A program made the position numbers and the translations under genes. The notes under the pieces were generated by a model that was given only the letters and a program-made list of their open reading frames with translations, ran no database searches and was not told the origin of the DNA. A stretch of 6,608 bases of DNA from an archaeon (lineage in GTDB: Archaea; Nanobdellota; Nanobdellia; Woesearchaeales; ARS49), in NCBI GenBank assembly GCA_016213425.1, contig JACRAI010000110.1, positions 1 to 6,608 on the forward strand, written 5' to 3'. Of this stretch, positions 1 to 3,671 are shown piece by piece; within the stretch, counting starts at the first letter, position 1; every line of letters begins with the position of its first letter.

Positions 1-1
1 A

Positions 2-298
2 GATAAAAGTTGTTTTAGGATATTTCTTGAATTATTAAAATCAATAAATACGGGTTTAGGTTTGTCTAGTGATGAAATTGCAGAAAGAACGAGTTTAAGT
101 CGAGGAACTGTAGTACATCACTTAAATAAATTAATGGAATCAGGATTAATTATTCAACAAAGAAACAAGTATTACTTAAGAGAACCGAGCCTTGCAGCGT
201 TATTGGAGCACTTAAAAAGAGATTTTGAGCAAACATTTCATGACTTAAATCTTGCAGCTAAAGAAATAGACCTTATTCTTCAGAGAAAGATTGGGTAG
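2..298 (+). CDS. Winged-helix (ArsR-like) transcriptional regulator, 5'-partial
   Basis: The frame is open from base 2, so the gene starts to the left of the window and only its last 98 residues are seen. A TTG at 62 could serve as a start but would cut into helix 1 of the DNA-binding domain, so I treat the gene as partial. The visible part begins with a helix (ILELLKS-like, FLELLKSINTG), then GLSSDEIAERTSLSRGTVVHHLNKLMESGLI, which is a textbook helix-turn-helix followed by the wing (IIQQRNKYYLRE). The RGTVVHHLNKL stretch is the DNA-recognition helix. The tail (about 40 residues, EHLKRDFEQTF to LILQRKIG) is charged and helical and probably dimerises. Winged-helix proteins of this shape are common small regulators in DPANN archaea. 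The target and signal are unknown. It is convergent with the broken minus-strand gene that follows. Confidence 0.85.
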   Translation, partial: DKSCFRIFLELLKSINTGLGLSSDEIAERTSLSRGTVVHHLNKLMESGLIIQQRNKYYLREPSLAALLEHLKRDFEQTFHDLNLAAKEIDLILQRKIG

Positions 299-336
299 AT
301 CAGATCTATTTTAATTATGCTTTAAAAGTATCTTTT

Positions 337-888
337 CTATTTTAGTTGCCTTCTTCTATTTTTTACACCTAAAGAATTATTTTGGTTTGTTCTTTGAGTT
401 GTCTGAAGTAAATATTTTTCTTTGTACATTCCTAATACAACTGGAAGCCATTCATCAGAATTGCCATTTTCTTCAATCTTGATAGCAACGTCACTCAATA
501 CTCCGGCAGGAATTTTATCTTTAAAAGTTGTATAACCTAAAAACCATAACAAAGGTTCAGGAAGAAATAACAGGCGGCATCCTCTAGTGTGAAGAGCTTT
601 TAAAACGTACTCATCTTTTATTGCAAAACTCAGCTCTCTCCTTGTTGTTTGATTTTCCACACCTAGAGCAATTTCTATTCTATTTTCTGTACCTAAAAGT
701 GAGTCTATCATATTTTCGCTTTTTTGTGTTCTTGCTTCTAAACTTAGCCAGATATTTTTTCCATTTTTAATTTCTTCAAAGATTTTTCTATACTGACTTG
801 TTGTTTCAGAATAACTTTTTTTATAGTAATCTGCTAATGCAGCAATTATTTCTCCGGGTTTCGGATGTCTATCTTGGTTTGCAATGTT
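337..888 (-). pseudogene. Hypothetical protein gene, probably broken at its 5' end
   Basis: The minus-strand frame is open from just inside a TAA at 889-891 down to the stop at 337-339. The first ATG is at 711 and would give a 124-residue protein beginning MIDSLLGTENRIEI. The 59 codons upstream also look coding (for example GEIIAALADYY, YRKFIEEIKNGKNIWLSLEA), but they contain no ATG, GTG or TTG and are cut by the TAA. No Shine-Dalgarno sequence or convincing TATA box precedes the ATG at 711. The simplest reading is a gene that has lost its start and N-terminal part, although a shortened protein from 711 could still be made. I do not recognise the family. The protein is soluble, mixed alpha/beta in character, with a very basic Asn/Arg/Lys tail (NNSLGVKNRRRQLK). 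No metal or catalytic motif is evident. Confidence 0.5.
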
Positions 889-996
889 TTAACTTACGAA
901 GGTCAATGTCGTAAGAGAGAACAGCCAGGGATTCAGAGAGCAGAAGTAGAGAGAAGAATAAAGTATGCAGGATATCCAAACATCTTTGATGATTAG
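865..996 (+). pseudogene. Short protein-like remnant, 43 codons
   Basis: An ATG at 865 opens a 43-codon frame ending at TAG 994-996. Its second half (AEVERRIKYAGYPNIFDD) has the composition of the C-terminus of a real soluble protein, whereas the first codons lie over the opposite-strand gene remnant and probably do not belong to it. The reverse strand here translates into the Ser/Leu/Phe-rich string typical of antisense to coding DNA, which supports plus-strand coding origin. No ribosome-binding site or TATA box precedes the ATG. I do not recognise the family and read it as the tail of a lost gene. A free-standing small protein is possible but less likely. Confidence 0.3.
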
Positions 997-1055
997 AGAA
1001 GAAGTTTTTGTTAAAGAATGTTCCTGAAGATGTTAGGTTTAGGCGCAGGTCTTGA
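993..1055 (+). pseudogene. Second short coding remnant in a different frame
   Basis: Directly after the 43-codon fragment, in another frame, bases 993-1055 read LEKKFLLKNVPEDVRFRRRS followed by TGA. The stretch has the charge and hydrophobic pattern of protein sequence and no start codon. It may be a frame-shifted continuation of the preceding fragment or debris from a different gene. It is too short to assign to a family. Bases 1056-1072, between it and the stop of the small membrane protein gene, show nothing further. Confidence 0.2.
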
Positions 1056-1072
1056 ATGGAAATTTTAGATGT

Positions 1073-1285
1073 CTACTCTGTTTGATTTGTTTTCTTTCTG
1101 CTGTAATGAACTACTGGTTTGAATTGTCCTGTCTTTTCAAAAATACCCATTCCTTTAGGATTATAACTTCCAACAGTGTTTGCTTGACCTGTAATGCTTG
1201 ATTCAGAAGTTATAATCAATACGCCTGCTAAAGCAATAATGATTACTGCACTTAAAATGATTAATGCCAAATTAAATTCTTTCAT
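1073..1285 (-). CDS. Small single-helix membrane protein
   Basis: The gene encodes 70 residues: a short N-terminus (MKEFN), one strongly hydrophobic segment of about 21-22 residues (roughly residues 5-26, rich in Ile, Leu, Ala and Val), then ESSITGQANTV and a polar, basic tail ending SRKKTNQTE. The hydrophobic segment could be a membrane anchor or an uncleaved signal. From memory, a TGxA-type motif just after an N-terminal membrane segment recurs in DPANN membrane proteins, but its meaning is not known to me. The start is well supported: AGAGGTG lies at 1290-1296, four bases before the ATG, and a TATA box lies at 1321-1328. It follows the HEPN gene on the same strand with a 38-base gap but appears to have its own promoter. 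The function is unknown. Confidence 0.7.
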   Translation of the reverse strand: MKEFNLALIILSAVIIIALAGVLIITSESSITGQANTVGSYNPKGMGIFEKTGQFKPVVHYSRKKTNQTE

Positions 1286-1320
1286 AAAACACCTCTTTGT
1301 TATCTGTTCTCACATTCAAC

Positions 1321-1328
1321 TATTTAAA
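1321..1328 (-). promoter_or_regulatory. TATA box for the small membrane protein gene
   Basis: On the minus strand this reads TTTAAATA. Transcription would start near 1297-1300, giving a leader of about 12-15 bases that just contains the AGAGGTG ribosome-binding site. The TAA stop codon of the upstream HEPN gene (1324-1326) lies inside the box. Confidence 0.5.
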
Positions 1329-1785
1329 TTTTTAGCCTATTTTCAACTTCTTTTTTTAATGTTGAAACGTATAAGTCTATTTGAAATTCTATTTCTTTCC
1401 ACATTTCTTTAGTTATGTCAGTGCCGGAATATTTATTTTTATTTCGGGTGTTTCTTATTTTTTCAAAAAAATGCCAATCAAGATTTAAATCTTTGAAATT
1501 CAATATTATAAACGCGAAAACTCCTTGATGATTGCTTGTTTTTTGTTTTTCAAAACGCATTAATAAATCACACAATTCTCTGATTGAGTCGTAATTTATG
1601 TGAAAAATCACCCTCCAATTTTGATCTTTGAGCTTTCTTAACTCTTTACCATAATTATAATCTTCGATTATTTGGCGCAGAATTTTTTCAATTTCATCTT
1701 TATCTAACCCTGCTTCTTCATACGCTCCTTGAGTTACTAAATCATCATAAACTTCTTCAGGTGTTTTTTCTAATTTTTTATACAT
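1324..1785 (-). CDS. HEPN-fold protein, partner of an MNT nucleotidyltransferase
   Basis: The gene encodes 153 residues, predicted all-helical. The central part contains an RFEKQKTSNHQGVFAFI segment (residues 77-93) and then EKIRNTRNKNKYSG (108-121), followed by KEMWKEIEFQIDLYVSTLKKEV. I recall archaeal HEPN-type proteins next to nucleotidyltransferases with the same SNHQ and FFEKIRxxRN layout. In MNT-HEPN systems the HEPN protein is typically an RNase toxin with an R-x(4-6)-H motif, silenced by AMPylation from its MNT partner. Here the equivalent site is R114-N-K-N-K-Y119, with Tyr where His would be, so RNase activity is doubtful. The ATG at 1785 overlaps the end of the upstream gene by 8 bases, and GAGGT at 1794-1798 is eight bases before it, so translation is probably coupled. 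I am fairly sure of the pairing and fold, but not of toxicity. Confidence 0.72.
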   Translation of the reverse strand: MYKKLEKTPEEVYDDLVTQGAYEEAGLDKDEIEKILRQIIEDYNYGKELRKLKDQNWRVIFHINYDSIRELCDLLMRFEKQKTSNHQGVFAFIILNFKDLNLDWHFFEKIRNTRNKNKYSGTDITKEMWKEIEFQIDLYVSTLKKEVENRLKI

Positions 1786-2314
1786 TTATTCTAACCTCAA
1801 AAGGCTCTAAACTTCCTTTAATGTTAAATCCTTTAACAATATTTAAAATAACATTAGGATCTAAATCTTCTTTAATCTTTTCAGGATCTGCATAATTAAA
1901 AAGTTGTATTTCTCTTTTTAATTCTCTTTCAATTTTTCCTTTTTCAAAATTTTCTATATCGCCATAAATAAACAAGTCAACGTCACTAGATTTATTCCAG
2001 TCTCCTCTTGCAAAACTTCCAAAAACAATAGCAGTCTTTATTTTATCTGAAGAGAGATTATCAAATAATCCTGCTTGTTTTAACATCTTTAATCCATAAA
2101 GCCTTTTTTCAAATCGAAATAATGAGGAATTTCTGTTAACAATATAGTAAGGCATTTTTCTTTTTGTTTTGAATTTTTTCACTATTTTTTCTTTTAACAG
2201 TTCTTTCAAATAATAATTGACTCTTTCTCTGCTAAGCTTTGATTCTTTAACTAAAACTTCAAAATGCCACCTCCTCAAAGTTTCTTTGAAAAAGAGTTCT
2301 TTTAATTTTTCCAT
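1778..2314 (-). CDS. Winged-helix + MNT-type nucleotidyltransferase (antitoxin-like)
   Basis: From the ATG at 2314 this is 178 residues. An N-terminal winged helix (roughly residues 1-62, with SKLSRERVNYYLKELLKEKIV as the helix-turn-helix) is followed by a linker and a minimal nucleotidyltransferase domain. That domain has VFGSFARGDWNKSSDVDLFIYG, the G-S-x10-D-x-D motif of Pol-beta-type enzymes: G99, S100, D111 and D113. Such MNT proteins transfer AMP to partner proteins; fusion to a winged helix suggests it also binds DNA, perhaps its own promoter. The frame is open up to a TTG at 2359, but a TTTAAATA box at 2338-2345 would lie inside the longer gene. The box is about 27 bases before the ATG at 2314, which fits a leaderless transcript, so I chose 2314. 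It is the first gene of a two-gene operon with the HEPN protein. Confidence 0.85.
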   Translation of the reverse strand: MEKLKELFFKETLRRWHFEVLVKESKLSRERVNYYLKELLKEKIVKKFKTKRKMPYYIVNRNSSLFRFEKRLYGLKMLKQAGLFDNLSSDKIKTAIVFGSFARGDWNKSSDVDLFIYGDIENFEKGKIERELKREIQLFNYADPEKIKEDLDPNVILNIVKGFNIKGSLEPFEVRINV

Positions 2315-2337
2315 ATTAGTACGAAAAATCATACTAT

Positions 2338-2345
2338 TATTTAAA
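2338..2345 (-). promoter_or_regulatory. TATA box of the nucleotidyltransferase-HEPN operon
   Basis: On the minus strand this is TTTAAATA. Its centre is about 27 bases before the ATG at 2314, the usual archaeal distance to the transcription start, so the mRNA probably begins at or within a few bases of the start codon. The box is 17 bases from the divergent tRNA box. Confidence 0.6.
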
Positions 2346-2362
2346 GTTATCTGTGGCAAATG

Positions 2363-2370
2363 TTTTTAAA
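2363..2370 (+). promoter_or_regulatory. TATA box of tRNA-Val
   Basis: TTTTTAAA is centred about 28 bases before the first base of the mature tRNA at 2395, the expected place for an archaeal tRNA promoter. This leaves room for at most a few bases of 5' leader for RNase P to remove. Confidence 0.55.
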
Positions 2371-2394
2371 CATCATACAAATTTTTATCCTTAT

Positions 2395-2466
2395 GGGCTC
2401 GTAGTCTATCGGTATGACGTCTCTTTGACGTGGAGAAGGTACCCAGTTCAATTCTGGGCGGGCCCA
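2395..2466 (+). tRNA. tRNA-Val, anticodon GAC
   Basis: The 72-base sequence folds into a complete cloverleaf. The acceptor stem pairs GGGCTCG (2395-2401) with CGGGCCC (2459-2465), with a G-U wobble at the fifth pair, and the discriminator base is A at 2466. The D arm starts GTCT and has GG in its loop. The anticodon stem pairs TCTCT (2420-2424) with GGAGA (2432-2436) around the loop TTGACGT, which places GAC at 2427-2429, with U33 in position. The variable loop has five bases (AGGTA). The T arm is CCCAG, TTCAATT, CTGGG. The anticodon GAC reads GUC and, by wobble, GUU valine codons. CCA is not encoded and must be added after transcription. No intron is present. Confidence 0.96.
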
Positions 2467-2469
2467 TGC

Positions 2470-2476
2470 TTTTTTT
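2470..2476 (+). terminator. T-run terminator after tRNA-Val
   Basis: Seven T residues begin four bases after the end of the tRNA. Runs of T on the coding strand are the known intrinsic stop signal of archaeal RNA polymerase, so this probably ends the tRNA transcript before the next gene's promoter. Confidence 0.6.
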
Positions 2477-2486
2477 GTTTCATCAC

Positions 2487-2495
2487 TTTTTTAAA
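2487..2495 (+). promoter_or_regulatory. TATA box of the acetyltransferase-like gene
   Basis: TTTTTTAAA is centred about 26 bases before the ATG at 2517. No Shine-Dalgarno sequence precedes that ATG, so a leaderless transcript is likely. This supports 2517 over longer in-frame starts, which would run into the tRNA. Confidence 0.55.
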
Positions 2496-2516
2496 CACAC
2501 CAATTCTTCTTTTTTC

Positions 2517-2891
2517 ATGGTTAATTTCGAGATTAAAACTTTAGGCGATCAGAAAGATTTGAGTTCTTTGTTGAAGTTTTTAGAATCTCAACCTTTGAAT
2601 TATCCTAATTATACTGATTGGGTTTATGGAGTTTGCAAGAATGATTTAGATCTTGGTTACAAAAGTGCTTATCTTGCTTTTAGAAGAAGAGCTTTAGGTT
2701 ACTTTTTGTGCAAGCAAGTTGAAGCAGATGCCAGAGGAGTTTATGATCAATTAATGGTTGATGCAGATTCAAAACAGAAAGATATTCATCATTTATTAAG
2801 ATTTTCTGGGTTTCATTTGTTATTTGAACAACACTTGTATTCAGGTAATTTTTTGGATTATATTTTTGTGAAAGCAATAAAGCAAAACTAA
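2517..2891 (+). CDS. GNAT acetyltransferase-like protein, internally shortened
   Basis: From the ATG at 2517 this encodes 124 residues. An upstream in-frame ATG at 2430 lies inside the tRNA and is rejected. The N-terminal part (LESQPLNYPNYTDWVYGVCKNDLDLGYKSAYLAF, residues 22-55) resembles the substrate-side half of archaeal GNAT proteins. The part from residue 56 (RRRALGYFLCKQVEA, then YDQLMVD, FSGFHLLFEQHLYSGNFLDYIFVK) resembles the acetyl-CoA-binding R-x-x-G/A loop, following helix and C-terminal strands. GNAT proteins are usually about 150-170 residues. The expected strands between AYLAF and RRRALG, carrying the VVG and LEIKNLRV-like parts, appear absent, as if about 35-40 codons were deleted in frame near 2681. 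The protein may be inactive or specialised. The fold assignment is from pattern memory. The gene follows tRNA-Val and is convergent with the DoxX gene. Confidence 0.6.
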   Translation: MVNFEIKTLGDQKDLSSLLKFLESQPLNYPNYTDWVYGVCKNDLDLGYKSAYLAFRRRALGYFLCKQVEADARGVYDQLMVDADSKQKDIHHLLRFSGFHLLFEQHLYSGNFLDYIFVKAIKQN

Positions 2892-2922
2892 TTTTTAACT
2901 TTCAGCCACTTCAGCTGGATTA

Positions 2923-3005
2923 ATATTTTATTTTACGCTGAAGCGTCTTCAAAAATATTTTGTTCATATTCTCTCTGAAGACTCCGCCAACCTAAAATAA
3001 AATAT
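2923..3005. repeat. Long inverted repeat between convergent genes
   Basis: ATATTTTATTTTA at 2923-2935 is matched exactly, as its reverse complement, by TAAAATAAAATAT at 2993-3005. Inside this the arms continue imperfectly and end in TCTTCA (2945-2950) against TGAAGA (2976-2981), leaving a loop of about 25 bases. The whole can fold as a long, interrupted hairpin in either transcript. It lies just after the acetyltransferase-like gene, so it could be a 3'-end structure or the remains of a small mobile repeat. Confidence 0.55.
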
Positions 3006-3018
3006 AGAATTGTTGGCG
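2985..3018. repeat. Second, overlapping inverted repeat
   Basis: CGCCAAC at 2985-2991 is the exact reverse complement of GTTGGCG at 3012-3018, with a 20-base loop. The loop contains the right arm of the larger inverted repeat, so the two hairpins cannot both form fully. The GC-rich arms stand out in otherwise AT-rich DNA. The rest of the gap, 3019-3085, shows no gene or clear signal. Confidence 0.45.
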
Positions 3019-3085
3019 AGTTAGAAAGTAAAATCGACCGAAGGGAGTGAAACAGAAAATATTTATTACAATCCGAAAGCAGAAT

Positions 3086-3102
3086 AAAAAAAAATAAAAA
3101 AA
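3086..3102 (-). terminator. T-run terminator after the DoxX gene
   Basis: Read on the minus strand, just after the stop codon of the DoxX gene, there are seven T, one A and nine T. This is a strong archaeal-type termination signal. Confidence 0.6.
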
Positions 3103-3108
3103 TAATTA

Positions 3109-3513
3109 TTAGAATTTTTCTTCATCTAATAAGTGTCTTTCTAGGCTGTACTTTCCTGCGCCCCAAGCATATAATACTAGGAATGCTGCAAAGTATAATA
3201 GCGCTGGTTCTCCGTAGTTTGTTAAAGGATTCCAACCTTTAGGGAAATGCATCATAAAGTATGCAACTAGCATTTCTACAGCTCCTAAAAGCGAAGCCAG
3301 TCTTGTAAATAATCCTAAGACTACTGCTAATCCTACAACTACTTCTATCACTCCTGCAGCCCCCATTAATGATGCTAAGGAGTCTACAGTTTTGCCTCCA
3401 AACCAGCCAAATAATTTTTGAGATCCGTGCTCGAAAAACATCCAGCCAATTAACAATCTAAATAAAACACATAAATGGTTTTTCCATTCATCGCTTAATT
3501 CTATTAATCCCAT
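3109..3513 (-). CDS. DoxX-family membrane protein
   Basis: The gene encodes 134 residues, normal for the family, with about four membrane helices near residues 14-28, 50-68, 70-89 and 104-119. Family features are visible: R19 with LLIGWMFFEHGSQKLFGWFGG in helix 1 (His29, Gly30, Lys33, Phe35, Gly36), Glu57 in helix 2 (GVIEVVVGLAVVLG), the LGLFTRLASLLGAVEM turn, His89, and the N-x-GE pair (Asn99, Gly101, Glu102) before the last helix. DoxX relatives include a subunit of thiosulfate:quinone oxidoreductase and the bacterial oxidative-stress protein of the DoxX-SodA-SseA complex; most others have no known role, and this short form cannot be placed further. AGGAGAGG at 3521-3528, seven bases before the ATG, confirms the start. 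It is divergent from hppA. Confidence 0.88.
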   Translation of the reverse strand: MGLIELSDEWKNHLCVLFRLLIGWMFFEHGSQKLFGWFGGKTVDSLASLMGAAGVIEVVVGLAVVLGLFTRLASLLGAVEMLVAYFMMHFPKGWNPLTNYGEPALLYFAAFLVLYAWGAGKYSLERHLLDEEKF

Positions 3514-3561
3514 TTTTTATCCTCTCCTTTAATTTTTTATAGAATGATTTTTTTGGTGGAA

Positions 3562-3569
3562 CTTATAAA
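3562..3569 (-). promoter_or_regulatory. TATA box of the DoxX gene
   Basis: On the minus strand this reads TTTATAAG. Transcription would begin near 3538-3542, giving a leader of about 25 bases that includes the AGGAGAGG ribosome-binding site at 3521-3528. Confidence 0.5.
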
Positions 3570-3617
3570 TTTTTCTAATGCAAAAATGTCAATTAATAAA
3601 ATGATGGAAAAGCAATA

Positions 3618-3627
3618 TTTATATATA
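3618..3627 (+). promoter_or_regulatory. TATA box of hppA
   Basis: TTTATATATA lies 44-54 bases before the hppA start. Transcription from about 3648 would give a leader of about 24 bases carrying the strong ribosome-binding site GGAGGGTG at 3657-3664. The box is well separated from the divergent DoxX promoter. Confidence 0.6.
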
Positions 3628-3671
3628 ACTTTCTTTTTCATTTTTTTTATTAAAATGGAGGGTGTGATTTT

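Noticed and set aside
892..950. Faint resemblance of the AGAGAACAGCCAGG region to part of large-subunit ribosomal RNA
   Set aside because: The match is a few short words recalled from memory, without the flanking helices, and the region reads better as a protein remnant. A search against rRNA covariance models would settle it.
987..1026. Possible C/D box small RNA: TGATGA at 987-992 and CTGA at 1025-1028 or nearby
   Set aside because: The base before TGATGA is T, not a purine, and no internal D' and C' boxes are seen. Such short motifs are expected by chance.
1194..1412. 72-codon plus-strand open frame
   Set aside because: It runs antisense across the small membrane protein and the end of the HEPN gene, both with better evidence. 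Its translation is the Leu/Phe/Ile-rich string expected from the reverse of AT-rich coding DNA.
2315..2359. Extra N-terminal residues of the nucleotidyltransferase from a TTG at 2359 or ATG at 2332
   Set aside because: The TATA box lies within this stretch, and its spacing points to the ATG at 2314. The extra residues add nothing to the winged helix.
2430..2516. Longer form of the acetyltransferase-like protein starting at an ATG at 2430
   Set aside because: The extra 29 codons begin inside tRNA-Val and cross its T-run terminator and the gene's own TATA box. The ATG at 2517 is placed correctly behind that box.
2353..2544. 63-codon plus-strand open frame
   Set aside because: It covers tRNA-Val in full and has no protein-like pattern.
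2680..2877. 65-codon minus-strand open frame
   Set aside because: It is antisense to the acetyltransferase-like gene, with no promoter or ribosome-binding site.
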